The translations under genes and the position numbers were made by a program. A model generated the notes under the pieces. The model saw only the letters and a program-made list of their open reading frames with translations. It was not told the DNA's origin and ran no database searches. This document shows, one piece after another, positions 7,601-17,001 of a stretch of 17,871 nt of DNA (positions are counted from its first letter, which is position 1; every line of letters starts with the position of its first letter). Source of the DNA: Tritrichomonas foetus (Eukaryota > Parabasalia > Tritrichomonadida > Tritrichomonadidae); assembly GCA_001839685.1 (NCBI GenBank), contig MLAK01000942.1, positions 7,858 through 25,728 on the forward strand. The letters are read 5' to 3'.

Positions 7601-10600
7601 TTAGTCGTTATATAAAGTTTGAATTTATCATCAAATTCAATTGATCTTTCATTCAGTTTAATTAGCTTTTTACCATCTTGATTAATTACACGATGCGCAA
7701 TAACATTCTCAATAGACGGATCTAAAGTTTCTCCAATATCTTCAAGTAAAACTGGAATTCCGAGTCTCATTGATGATTCTATTGTTTTATGGAAGTTTGG
7801 ATGATTGGGTTTAAATGTTACCAATTGACGAACTTTTTCAAATGATTTTATGAGCTGGTTTGCAAAACCAAGTGGGTCTATGATTAATGGAGACATGACT
7901 GAGTCACGCATAATGATTGCATTTTCAATACTGGTTGAATCATCAGGTAGGCCATTGTTCAACCATTCTTGAATTTCACTCGGATCGGCCATAATCCTAG
8001 TTATCGTGAACCCTGGAGTAGTTTTCATTTGTGCATCATTGACTTTTTTCATAATGTGAGAAAATAGCTCATTTCTTAAACTTGGTGGTAAAGGTCCAAA
8101 GTAGGTAATAAAGGCAGCACAAATGAAAGAATCACCTTGTGTATATTGTTGTGAATCTTTCAATTTTTGGGATTGATCAGCCCATCTTCTTTGATCGAGA
8201 GCTAATATTTGAGCTAATTTTGAAGCATGGCCAACCCTTGATTTGGATTCATTTATACTGTCATTTAGTCTCCTTTTTTCTCGATTGACTAGGTCATATT
8301 TCTGTTTAAGTTCATCAAGTTGATCTTCCATTGACTTGGCTTGAGCAAGCTTTTTTTTAAGTTTATCTTTAGCTTTCTTTAATGATGCATTAACAGTCTT
8401 AATTTGTTGTTGCTTTGGCTCAACTTTTCGATAAGCCATTTCATAATTATAAAGTGATGTTCCCCAAACACACAAACATTTAGCAGCAACTGAAACTCTA
8501 CCAACTTCGCTTTCTTGGAAGTTTGGATTGGTTTCAATATATGGTTGAACTTTCTTCATGATTGTTGATGAAACATGTCGATTTTCATTAAATTTATTAC
8601 TGATTTTATTAATGAAGAGTGGATCAGCAAGAATGTTACATGCGGCCTTCCAATTTATATCAGCTTCTGCAAAAATGCAAATAACTTCCATAACAGTTTT
8701 CACAGGAGGTGGTGGATCTTGGAAACTGCGCAATTCAGTGATATCTCCTCTATTTAGACCTTTAAGAGCAGCAATAGCTTTTTCAAGGGCAGGTTGAACT
8801 TCAGCAAGTTCTTGAGCAGCTTCATCTTGTATTTTTTGAACGGTATCAACTTTTTCTTGAACTTTCTTCTCCATCTCAGAAATTGTGCTACTTAATTGAT
8901 CATAAAGCGTTTGAGTTTCGCCAATTTCATGACTTAATAGATCAGCTTGTTGAGTTTTTTCTCTTAATTGTGGTTCAATATCCGTTAAATTAGATTCCAT
9001 TGATCCAATTGATGAATCAGTGAATGTAATTTTCTTAAGAGAACTTTCAATATTTTCAATTTTCTTTTCAAGTGCAGATTTTCGGGATTGTGAAACACGT
9101 TTATAATTTGTAATAAAATGAATGAATAGTGCAGGAGTAATGAAATAATTCCTTCCATATTGGTTTAACATTTTCTGTGAGACCTCACAAACACTTTGAT
9201 GAATAGAAACAGTCAACTCAGAAATTTTATTATCATCAAATTGTGAAGTCGCCAACTTTGTGAATGCTGTATCAGGCCATGGCTTGTAATAATCAATTGT
9301 TGAATAATGTAGGAGTGATTGATAATTAATGAAACGATCTTTCATGTTAAAATCATCAGGTGAAGCACAAAGAACAACATGAATACTATTTCTTAGTCTA
9401 TCTAAGAATAATTTTGTTAAATTTTGATGGGATTCATCTTCACCTGAAGATTTAGCAAAGAAAACGGCATCAGCACATATTTTATCAATATCATCACGTG
9501 AAAATAGTGAAGTAATATCGCCTCCACTCATTAATGAAGAAAGATCGTCCATAAATTGATCATTTTTCATTTGCTCATCACCGATAATTAATACAGTACT
9601 CTTATTGTTAATTCCTACGCGCAAACATATTGATTTGAAATCTTCATGTAAAGTGTGAAGATTGTCAAATTCTATCACATCAGACTTAGTTAGAAAAGCA
9701 GTAAATCTAGCCACAGTTCGTTTCCCTGTACCTGGTTTGCCAAGAAGTACTGCATGATCACATCTTGTTCGAATAATTCTTAAAAGTCGTGAAACATGCT
9801 GAGAACAGAAATCAAATAACAAAAGAGGCAGCGTTGGAGTATTATTCTTGGAGCTATATTGGTATTCATGAGCTGGATCATCAAGATCATTCGTTAATAA
9901 ATCAATTGAATCGTATTCATTATATCTATGTTTCTTAAATCCATCATCAGTGTATTCAGTAGGATCATTAACAATTTCCGCAAAGATTGTGCCAAAAGCA
10001 TCAGATGGTTGATCAGAATTCATTTTCTTTTTTACAGTTGTTGTAACAATTTCTTCAAATCTTTTGACATCTGCCATATCATTGAATCTGTCACAGAATG
10101 CTCGATTTACTTCATGAACAAAAAGCCTTTCAAGCTTTTTGATATCAGAAACAGTGTCAGGTGATACTCTAAGAAGGCCCCGGATGACTCGAATTACATC
10201 TCTGAAACTAAAACAGTATTGTGGATGTGATATAGAAAGTGGAAAAGCTGCACATACACTTTCATAGATGGTTAAAAGTGTATTTGACAGGTGTGGTTCC
10301 ACATTTCGAATTTGATCATCAAATCTTCTAAAGAAAAGTTGTAATATTGAATGAATAATATGATATGATGTCCCATTATCAAAAGACATCATTTCTAACA
10401 TCAATGCATGCCTCAAAAAGCGTTGAGGGAGGTTATCTTTTGTTCCATTTCCATTTCCAGCAACTCCAAGTAATGAAAGCTTTTTAACTTCCATCCATTT
10501 ATAAGTTGGTTTCGAAATCAAGCCTTTAAGTGATAAAATCTGGCGAAGGAGATCAATTGAATCAGATTTACCTTGATTAATATTATCAATACATAAAACT

Positions 10601-13600
10601 GAATGCTTATTACATATTGGTCTTAAATATTCACCATGTTTTCTTTCTAAGAACAATTCGATTAATTTTTGAGCAATTTGAGATGTGGTTTTCGATGTAA
10701 ATGAGATATTGAATGCACCAAATTCGGAATTTTGCATTAATTCTTTCAGTGTTTCTTTAATTACAGATGATTTACCTATCCCGCTTTGTCCATGGAGGAT
10801 AACATTGATTTTTGATTTTATTAAGAGCTTTAGAATATAAGAAATTTTATAAGTTTCAACAGTATGGCAATATAAAGCAGAATTAGATGGATTCAAATCA
10901 AAATCATCAGGAGCGGTATCAATAAATTTAGGCAAATGATCAGACCATTGTGACCATACACCAGTTTCATTATCAACAGTCCAATCAAAAATCATTCCGC
11001 GATTAGGTAAAGTTGTAAAACCACCAAAAATATCACGAACAAAAGAATCAAATAAAACTCTTCGAGAATATTTCAAATTTCCACCAAATGCCCAAGTGAA
11101 AGCAAAAATATAAATACTACAAATGATGGATTCACCTGTTCCTTCTTTATACTGCTTTCCATGAATTAATGAAACAATGATTTTTATTAAATTTTCAGTG
11201 CAGCTTAGTGGTGACCAAAAACATGGATCTCCATTTTCTGTTAAAAATTCAATTCCAGCGGAGATTGAATTATTAATGAGTTCTTTAAATTTATCAATGA
11301 AAGGTTGTTTTTCTTGGAACAAAGGAAAAACCTTTTGTTCACATAAGGATTGAGCAAGTGGTTTCCATCCAAGTTTCGAAGTTTCAAAATAAATAATTGA
11401 TGATCTAGATAAAGTTGATGGAGAAGCATTGGACAAGTCTGGAACTTCGAAGAAAACGTGCATATTTTTCGTCAATTTAATGAATTTTGCATTTGGAAGT
11501 GACAAAGTTTGATTTCCGTCAAGGAGGGTATTCAAATTTTCTATCCAATTTTGTCGAATAGGTCCATCAAAAATAAGCCATTCTTCTTTGTTCTGAAGAT
11601 TATTATTCGCTTTGGAATCAAATAAAGTTTCAATCATTCCCAATTTAAATTCACCAGTTTCTAAATTTTGGAAACCGTATAATTCTTCGAAAGTTAAAGT
11701 GCTTGGACAAATAATTGAACGATTAACTGAGAAATATTCGTCATCTTTGGTTTGATTTAATTCATCATAGCAATTTTGAAGAAGATTAAGCGTTGTTGTT
11801 TTACCTGAACCACTTTGCCCGACAAGCATGATAGATGGACTTGACCTAGACATTCTATGAAGTTGTTCAACTTTCAAAAGAGTGTATTGAGTTGGTTGAA
11901 GATGATTCTTTTGACAAATGTCTTTAATTACAGAATCGATATCAGCAAAATCATTCGATTGAACTGGTTCACACGGAAAGAATTCATTTACTAAGTTTGT
12001 CACAATGGATTGATCATTTGAATTGAGGGTTGGAATCAATATATTTAATATTGAACGTTTTATTACAGATTCTTCAGTTGTAACTGAGTCGTCGTGCAAA
12101 AGTGACCCTGCATTATTAATAATCATTTTTAATATTCGAATATTTAAATCATAGTGTTTTTGTTTCACAAGAATATTTCTGCAACATTCAGTTAATCTCA
12201 GTAAGTTCTTGGTGATTTTTTGGGCTTCTTGAAAACCAAGAGTTAATAGTGTCAATTCTACTATTTTTGATTCATTAATAGATTCAAACGAAACTGGTCT
12301 GAAATAGTTTTTGAGTTTTTCTGGTATTGCTGATGATTGAATTGAAGAAACTGTTGAATATACACAATAAGTTTGTGAAAGTGGAATTTCATAAGTATCA
12401 AATAGAAACTTTTTAAGGCCACCGATTGTTGCTTGTCGAACAATATTCAAATGCCAATCTGCAACATTTTGAGTTTCATCTGGTAATCTTTGTAATTCTT
12501 GCAAACAACACCAAACACCAGACTGTACAACACCTCGAATAATTGAAGCAAGTTGTAAAGTTGTTATTGATGGACTACAATTAAGTAAATAGCAATAAGT
12601 ACCCATAGATTTTGCAATATCTCGAATTGTTTCAGTTTTACCACTTCCTGAAGGGCCGATTAAACTGCCACCATAATGTTTAGATAATGTAATACTCAAT
12701 GAAGATAAAGTATTAATATATTGTGGGGTTATTATGAGTCTTGTTTGTGATCCAATAAATTCATAGCCATATTTATAAGTACTATCAAATAATGTCACTA
12801 TGATTTCTTTTGCATTATCTTCCCATTTCAAAAGGAAATTCTTTAAGTAATGATAGTTGTTTTGATCTGCGATGTTATTATCAATTAAATCTTTCACCAT
12901 GTCTCGAAAATGCGAATCCAATAAAATCGCTGAAGAAATTTTACATCGTTCAGATTCTCGTAAATCAAGGTGAGTTAATTTTACAAGGTTTGCGATTTTA
13001 TGTTCAATTTCATTATATAGATCTGTTAAGGCCTGTAATGGATTAGCCGCGTTAAAAGCAAAATCTACACGAGATGACCATTCTGTTTGAGTAATTGCAT
13101 ATGCAATTTGAGATGGTTGAATGGAGATCCAATCTTCGCGAACCATCTCTTGGAACTTACTTCGTGCATTTTTCATTTCAGTTTTTAGAGTTCTAATGGA
13201 TTGTTCTTCAATATTTGCAAGCCAAACTTCAATATTATTCCGGAATTTAATTGGTCGTAAATTTAATCTTTCTCCATTTAATGTAATTAAAGCAATTGCT
13301 GCAGGCACATGATTTTCTAATCCAGTTTCGATGGTAAAAATTCCATCGAATAATTTAGGCAAGTATGGTTGGATACAATTTGGGTCTTTAGATTTCGAAA
13401 TCATATCTAATAATTCAGAATTAGAAATAAAGTATAAACGTGGAAAAGTGATTCGTTTCTGTTCAATAAAGTCATCTACACTTTTACGAATCTTATCTAA
13501 CAATAATGCGGCATTTTCTAAATCTGGAATAGTCTGACTTCCAATATTTGCATTTGATAACTTAAAAAACATTGATGGGTCATCATTTAGCTTCGATGAA

Positions 13601-16600
13601 ACAATTTTCCAAGTTTTATCAACTGACTGAAGATCTTTTGCATCATTTTGAAGTTGTCTTGCAATATCTCCAGCTTGGAAAATGACACTAATGAAGCTCC
13701 AATTATTTTGAACACGTGAAAGTAAATTAACAACATTGAGAATTGAACGAATACTTTTCATTAATTCATCAGCTTTAGATCTAAGTGGAGCAATATATTT
13801 GGAAGATCGAACAGAATTGATTGTAGTTTGAGCATCGTCGAGATTAGCCAAAATACTTTCATCACCTTCAATAACGTAACAGCTTTTCTGGAATTTACAA
13901 GGATTGACCTCATATTTAAGACTATCAATAATATTACGAACTCTATTCAATTGATCTTGAAGTGATTGTTCATTTGTTGCTTGTGCAGAAATTGCAGAAA
14001 TTTGTTCAACATAATTAAATGCATGAAGATCAACAAGTCTGCCAAGTTTAAATTCTTCATTACCAAAGATTTCACCTCCTAGTAAACTTGTTATTTGATC
14101 CATGTGAGTTTGATTTAATGCTGGATTCTTTAAATTTGTTACAATTGGAAGAAGATTTGAAAAGTCTTGAATTGATGCACAAAGTTCATCAGCAACTTCA
14201 TTATTTGGAAAACCTAATTGAGCACGAGTTGATCGTTCTTGGAAGTCACTTAATTGACCAATCATTTCAGGTGGATCAATTGCTTGGAAAGGCTGTTCAA
14301 ACCATTGTTGTGTAACATTAGTCCATTCTGTTTTAGTTTCCCATAATAATTGTTTCAATGCAACATCGGCAACAAGTTCATGAACATCATCAAATTTAGT
14401 TTTTGCTAAATTCATGGATGACTGATAATGATTATAGTTTTTAGCTAAATAGTTAAGTTCATCTGTTTTAGCTATTACAACAGCCAATATTGTAGCTGCT
14501 TGATTTGGTGATGTTCGACTTTTCGATAGGAGTGGATTATTAGCCATAGAAGCAACTTCGAGAACATTTGAATGAAGCTGTGCAATACTTTTTTCGAGAA
14601 TTGAAGCGAATTTTGGTTGAAGAGCAGCTTTTTGCTCTTCAGCAAATGCAAGGCACCTTTTAACTTCGTCGAAAACTGGCAATAATTCTTGGAATTCAAG
14701 TTGTTCTTCAGAGGAAAGAAAAACTCCTTGTTCAGACGCAAGTTGTTGAAAACCTCGAATAACATCAGAAAGACGTTGCAATTCAGGTAATGCTTCACTT
14801 TGTCGTGACACTGCATGAATATATTCAACAAATGATGCGACATCATCAATTGTTGCTGTTAGTTCAACATGTGCATTTGTAACTTTTTCTGAAAATTCTT
14901 GGAGAAATCGATGCGTAACAAGTGGAAGCCTTTGCCGAATTTGTTGCAGACAATTACCTGGTGATTTGATAAATAATGCTTTCATTTGATTCATGAAAAT
15001 ATGGAAAAGACCAACTTCACTTTTATCTACAATTGTACGCAAAAATACTTCTTGTTCGTGATATTCCTTAATTTTTTCTTTAACATGAGACGCTGTAATT
15101 TCATGGGAATCAAGAAACGTGATATCAAATCGACAATTTTCTTCGTAAATATCAATTGCTTTTTGAAATTCATGAGAATAAAATCCAAGGAGTCCAAATG
15201 AATGAGAAATAACTTCGGCTTCTTTCTTCATTGTTTCCTTATAAATTGGATCATTAAATATAATTTGACCTAAATCAGGTGTCGACATTTTATCTTGTCC
15301 ATTTCTTTCTGTTGAAATATCATTGGCAATATATTGTCTAAATATTGGGTTAACAACAAGTCTTGGAACTTTAAATAATAAATCAATAAATTCATTTCGA
15401 ACTGTTTCAATTCGAGTAACAATTTCTTTTTCAGTTGGTTTCCAATTCATATTTTGTGAAAAACTTACATCTATTCTAAAAATTGGAAGTTCAAAAATTT
15501 CTCCGGTTTTTTGATGAATTATTTTATAAATTTTTTGAAACTCATTTGGTAAATTAATTTCTTCAATTGGAGAAGGATCTTCATAATTTAGTTTTTTAAC
15601 ACCGCGATCATGCAACGTTAAAATAATTGAATATAATTCTAAAAGTGATGTAAAGCAAATATGCCTCAAGGAACTAATTACAACATAATCAACTAGTCTT
15701 ATAAAACGGACTAATTTTTGGCAGACTGCATGATGAGATGCCTTTTTAGTAAATGTTAGAGAAGGGCCATTATTGTTATCAAACTGTGTATTTGCTCCAT
15801 GTTTTTGTGCTCGATTATATTGGGCAATCCACTGATCAAGGATTGAAGCTTCATTATTGGTTTTTTCTTGAGTATGATGATTTTCTTCACCTGAATTTAA
15901 TTTATCAATAGTTTTCTCACAAGCATCTTGAACAACTTGTAAAGTTTTTGTAAAAAAGTCATCAAAAATTTTTGTTACATTTTCTCGATGCTTTAAATTT
16001 TCTTCAGATAAGCTTTCTAGTGTATATAATCCATCAGGTCTTACTGAAAATAATTTTATTTGCTGTAATTTATTCAATTCTCGTTGAATTTGAATGAAAG
16101 CTGGGCGCAGAACAGAATGCGAAAAAAACAAGTCAGTTGTTAATGCAGTTCTTGCAGAATTCATTTTATCGCTTTGAATTGCTTTTTTCCATAATTTAAA
16201 CGTTCGCCATAATCTCTGATTCTTGAAAAATGGAATATGCATGATTTTAGAAAATAAAGTTATATCATGAAGCCAATCATCAAGTGGAATAAAATCAACA
16301 GCTGATGATTTGACATGTGTTAATCCGTTTAATGATAAATTCCAAAATTCTTCTCGCGAGGACTGACTTTGAGGAATAATTCGTAAACATGTTGGATGCT
16401 CTGAATCTTCTAAAATATCTGATGGATGTAAATAAACGTATGAACGATAGTCATTTCTTTCTTTAGCCTTTTGTATAAAATCAAAAGGATCTGTTAAAGT
16501 TTCATAATCTATTTCGGGAAGAGGCTCGTCTGGATCAATTTCGATATTATTTTCTTTTGTAATTTCTGGATCTGGAAGTGGCGGAAGTTTTTTTACTTTT

Positions 16601-16797
16601 GGATTTCCCAATGCCGAAGATCGAATTATCGGTTTTGTATTTTTTCCCATAGTAACGCCGAGTGTTACTGGATGATTATGAATCTTCTGTTTAGGGATAA
16701 GTCGATTCATCAAATCGCGCGAACGTCTGTTCGGCATTGATGAGTGATTTGGATTCGACATTTGGAGTTCGTTTTTTAAAGCTTCAATTTTAAACAT
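4612..16797 (-). CDS. Axonemal dynein heavy chain, inner-arm-like, with degenerate AAA1 site
   Basis: A complete 4061-residue, intronless dynein heavy chain, the force-producing subunit of a flagellar dynein. Its length matches single-headed inner-arm chains (about 4000-4150), not outer-arm or cytoplasmic ones (4500 or more). Tail residues are about 1-700, the linker about 700-1330 (DIARQL, VDKTW, KRITFPRLYFISN near R1120). Six AAA modules follow. P-loops: AAA1 GPSGSGKT 1381-1388, AAA2 GQSGSGKT 1660-1667, AAA3 GQSGIGKS 2003-2010, AAA4 GKPGTGKRT 2353-2361. The stalk is 2567-2668 plus from 2795, the microtubule-binding domain 2669-2794, AAA5 from about 2888, AAA6 includes SPILLLLATPN near 3451, and the C-terminus ends with the family hallmark FWILRG (4048-4053). 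AAA1 has Q1433 instead of the Walker B Asp. Subclass (DNAH6/DNAH1/DNAH7-like) is not resolved. An alternative start is Met13 (16759-16761). No TCA(C/T)(A/T) initiator was seen in the 160 bases upstream. Confidence 0.95.
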   Translation of the reverse strand: MFKIEALKNELQMSNPNHSSMPNRRSRDLMNRLIPKQKIHNHPVTLGVTMGKNTKPIIRSSALGNPKVKKLPPLPDPEITKENNIEIDPDEPLPEIDYETLTDPFDFIQKAKERNDYRSYVYLHPSDILEDSEHPTCLRIIPQSQSSREEFWNLSLNGLTHVKSSAVDFIPLDDWLHDITLFSKIMHIPFFKNQRLWRTFKLWKKAIQSDKMNSARTALTTDLFFSHSVLRPAFIQIQRELNKLQQIKLFSVRPDGLYTLESLSEENLKHRENVTKIFDDFFTKTLQVVQDACEKTIDKLNSGEENHHTQEKTNNEASILDQWIAQYNRAQKHGANTQFDNNNGPSLTFTKKASHHAVCQKLVRFIRLVDYVVISSLRHICFTSLLELYSIILTLHDRGVKKLNYEDPSPIEEINLPNEFQKIYKIIHQKTGEIFELPIFRIDVSFSQNMNWKPTEKEIVTRIETVRNEFIDLLFKVPRLVVNPIFRQYIANDISTERNGQDKMSTPDLGQIIFNDPIYKETMKKEAEVISHSFGLLGFYSHEFQKAIDIYEENCRFDITFLDSHEITASHVKEKIKEYHEQEVFLRTIVDKSEVGLFHIFMNQMKALFIKSPGNCLQQIRQRLPLVTHRFLQEFSEKVTNAHVELTATIDDVASFVEYIHAVSRQSEALPELQRLSDVIRGFQQLASEQGVFLSSEEQLEFQELLPVFDEVKRCLAFAEEQKAALQPKFASILEKSIAQLHSNVLEVASMANNPLLSKSRTSPNQAATILAVVIAKTDELNYLAKNYNHYQSSMNLAKTKFDDVHELVADVALKQLLWETKTEWTNVTQQWFEQPFQAIDPPEMIGQLSDFQERSTRAQLGFPNNEVADELCASIQDFSNLLPIVTNLKNPALNQTHMDQITSLLGGEIFGNEEFKLGRLVDLHAFNYVEQISAISAQATNEQSLQDQLNRVRNIIDSLKYEVNPCKFQKSCYVIEGDESILANLDDAQTTINSVRSSKYIAPLRSKADELMKSIRSILNVVNLLSRVQNNWSFISVIFQAGDIARQLQNDAKDLQSVDKTWKIVSSKLNDDPSMFFKLSNANIGSQTIPDLENAALLLDKIRKSVDDFIEQKRITFPRLYFISNSELLDMISKSKDPNCIQPYLPKLFDGIFTIETGLENHVPAAIALITLNGERLNLRPIKFRNNIEVWLANIEEQSIRTLKTEMKNARSKFQEMVREDWISIQPSQIAYAITQTEWSSRVDFAFNAANPLQALTDLYNEIEHKIANLVKLTHLDLRESERCKISSAILLDSHFRDMVKDLIDNNIADQNNYHYLKNFLLKWEDNAKEIIVTLFDSTYKYGYEFIGSQTRLIITPQYINTLSSLSITLSKHYGGSLIGPSGSGKTETIRDIAKSMGTYCYLLNCSPSITTLQLASIIRGVVQSGVWCCLQELQRLPDETQNVADWHLNIVRQATIGGLKKFLFDTYEIPLSQTYCVYSTVSSIQSSAIPEKLKNYFRPVSFESINESKIVELTLLTLGFQEAQKITKNLLRLTECCRNILVKQKHYDLNIRILKMIINNAGSLLHDDSVTTEESVIKRSILNILIPTLNSNDQSIVTNLVNEFFPCEPVQSNDFADIDSVIKDICQKNHLQPTQYTLLKVEQLHRMSRSSPSIMLVGQSGSGKTTTLNLLQNCYDELNQTKDDEYFSVNRSIICPSTLTFEELYGFQNLETGEFKLGMIETLFDSKANNNLQNKEEWLIFDGPIRQNWIENLNTLLDGNQTLSLPNAKFIKLTKNMHVFFEVPDLSNASPSTLSRSSIIYFETSKLGWKPLAQSLCEQKVFPLFQEKQPFIDKFKELINNSISAGIEFLTENGDPCFWSPLSCTENLIKIIVSLIHGKQYKEGTGESIICSIYIFAFTWAFGGNLKYSRRVLFDSFVRDIFGGFTTLPNRGMIFDWTVDNETGVWSQWSDHLPKFIDTAPDDFDLNPSNSALYCHTVETYKISYILKLLIKSKINVILHGQSGIGKSSVIKETLKELMQNSEFGAFNISFTSKTTSQIAQKLIELFLERKHGEYLRPICNKHSVLCIDNINQGKSDSIDLLRQILSLKGLISKPTYKWMEVKKLSLLGVAGNGNGTKDNLPQRFLRHALMLEMMSFDNGTSYHIIHSILQLFFRRFDDQIRNVEPHLSNTLLTIYESVCAAFPLSISHPQYCFSFRDVIRVIRGLLRVSPDTVSDIKKLERLFVHEVNRAFCDRFNDMADVKRFEEIVTTTVKKKMNSDQPSDAFGTIFAEIVNDPTEYTDDGFKKHRYNEYDSIDLLTNDLDDPAHEYQYSSKNNTPTLPLLLFDFCSQHVSRLLRIIRTRCDHAVLLGKPGTGKRTVARFTAFLTKSDVIEFDNLHTLHEDFKSICLRVGINNKSTVLIIGDEQMKNDQFMDDLSSLMSGGDITSLFSRDDIDKICADAVFFAKSSGEDESHQNLTKLFLDRLRNSIHVVLCASPDDFNMKDRFINYQSLLHYSTIDYYKPWPDTAFTKLATSQFDDNKISELTVSIHQSVCEVSQKMLNQYGRNYFITPALFIHFITNYKRVSQSRKSALEKKIENIESSLKKITFTDSSIGSMESNLTDIEPQLREKTQQADLLSHEIGETQTLYDQLSSTISEMEKKVQEKVDTVQKIQDEAAQELAEVQPALEKAIAALKGLNRGDITELRSFQDPPPPVKTVMEVICIFAEADINWKAACNILADPLFINKISNKFNENRHVSSTIMKKVQPYIETNPNFQESEVGRVSVAAKCLCVWGTSLYNYEMAYRKVEPKQQQIKTVNASLKKAKDKLKKKLAQAKSMEDQLDELKQKYDLVNREKRRLNDSINESKSRVGHASKLAQILALDQRRWADQSQKLKDSQQYTQGDSFICAAFITYFGPLPPSLRNELFSHIMKKVNDAQMKTTPGFTITRIMADPSEIQEWLNNGLPDDSTSIENAIIMRDSVMSPLIIDPLGFANQLIKSFEKVRQLVTFKPNHPNFHKTIESSMRLGIPVLLEDIGETLDPSIENVIAHRVINQDGKKLIKLNERSIEFDDKFKLYITTKIAEPAYSPEAYTTASIIDFSITKAALVAHETSNIVEIDDPELEKNKKSTVAAIVAAKSNLKQTEERMLELLRTSGDHILDDEVLINTIESSENKRREIEESLFKLETENEKYTKERIKLVPVAERIAVIFLSLSPLANLNPLYSYSLSFIECVALNAIKQIINKNSENSDKSMGNSSNVSNDSKEKNSQSESKNIEVTSGRNQSEKDDNNEKIVHFINFITLSLYQEISRSLLKTDRLTLSFIIAAAILRDEKKISETEWGIFSRGLPKIPNPIDNPVPSIISQELWDNVNSLSRSVSNFRSLPNKILSDHQQFTDFINSNSYEIPEIFGSKLDDLQKLLFIKTISPHKLPYFVKMFVNKNLGLDYTKQITPHLSIAHKLSSPNSPILLLLATPNIDARQNVLYLAHKMQMDEKIKVRAMSITESLKVEKELHLAATRGEWIFLEKIENSGKFIEELYTTIIKVCSGSIHPDFRIFLSTHINSKLPPDITFNSVKMIIENADSIRLNALSHLSHLPEDFFANETSLRMSFTLTMYHCIVSSRQKFGIAGFNCPYDFNDSDFQLVTNVIHPFLSNDPNFIPYEYISYLIGNLIYGGHSNDQIDKKIISSMLSRIFSKEAITNIYEPQQENQSPGQSVTYANGPLFVLPKVTNKRKLFNFLQSLPETDSPSIYGLNENLRSSHEIQLSLMVNKSIRKALCNRKLFDDIIHEIVIEKIKVIQTSIPTLEDIESEIEEIVNLSDPLTIVLKHETRILQQAMNIAKTSMNNIEKVIHGLMKSTKKIKQSILAIYKDQVPKNWQTFICFMTLDTWVKEINKRVEFFNTWIRRGKPVLFDLSCFEDPKQLLLAIVSHHVKSNQIPLSEISYTVFGDIPFEVRVITDENEPEKAPETGAFIKGLAFTGAKFDTEHKLLVEQGIDEKEISICPILHIVPVIMEGASLQTGNGFYQCPIYQISENPNKLCRKKNTGELITILPIPTNQTEDFWILRGASLHLMIG
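6967..7107 (-). other. Low-complexity insertion in the AAA5-AAA6 region of the dynein
   Basis: Residues 3231-3277 are almost entirely Ser, Asn, Lys, Glu and Asp (for example NSENSDKSMGNSSNVSND). They sit between the AAA5 helices (NPLYSYSLSF) and the start of AAA6 (LYQEISRSLL). From memory of the family, this linker is about 40 residues shorter in other axonemal heavy chains. It is probably a disordered surface loop. The insertion length is an inference made without an alignment. Confidence 0.6.
8100..9099 (-). other. Dynein stalk, microtubule-binding domain and start of AAA5
   Basis: Coiled coil 1 runs from R2567 to the stalk proline P2669. The globular microtubule-binding domain spans to P2794 in VEPK and includes DITELRSFQDPPPPV and ADINWKAACNILADP, which match the usual fold. 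Coiled coil 2 is lysine-rich (KKAKDKLKKKLAQ). AAA5 opens at G2888 with GDSFICAAFITYFGP. The domain is about 125 residues with no extra flap, as in most inner-arm chains. The track-binding end looks functional even though AAA1 is degenerate. Confidence 0.85.
12200..12760 (-). other. Dynein AAA1 module with altered catalytic residues
   Basis: The P-loop GPSGSGKT (1381-1388, 12634-12657) and the post-P-loop TET are intact. The family CFDEFNR Walker B is CLQELQR here, so Q1433 (12499-12501) replaces the Mg-coordinating Asp while the catalytic Glu is kept as E1434. K1387 to E1434 is 47 residues, the same as K1802 to E1849 in yeast dynein, so the alignment has no gap. The sensor-I loop TMNPGYAGR is STVSSIQSS, with T1482 at the Asn position, also without a gap up to R1500 of FRPV. 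The usual GLDY(x)AMG loop is also lost. Confidence 0.85.
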
Positions 16798-17001
16798 ACA
16801 ACTTTTTCTTTTTTTATCTGGTCAGTATTCGAGGGCCAAATTTACATTCAATTTCCAAATCGAATTATTAAATTTTTGAGTCTTTGTCCAAAAAAATCAT
16901 GCGGTTTCCTTTGTCTCGTGATAATAATTTAGTTTTGATAATAATAATCAATAGTTTAGATGATATGTTTTTAATAGTTGAACTACTGTTCTATAATTCA
17001 T
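16798..17001. other. Upstream region of the dynein gene
   Basis: About 200 bases of AT-rich sequence before the dynein ATG (minus strand). No consensus trichomonad initiator was found on the minus strand in 16798-16960. A short inverted repeat, ttggcaa-aag-ttgccaa, lies at its right border (17001-17017). Confidence 0.5.
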
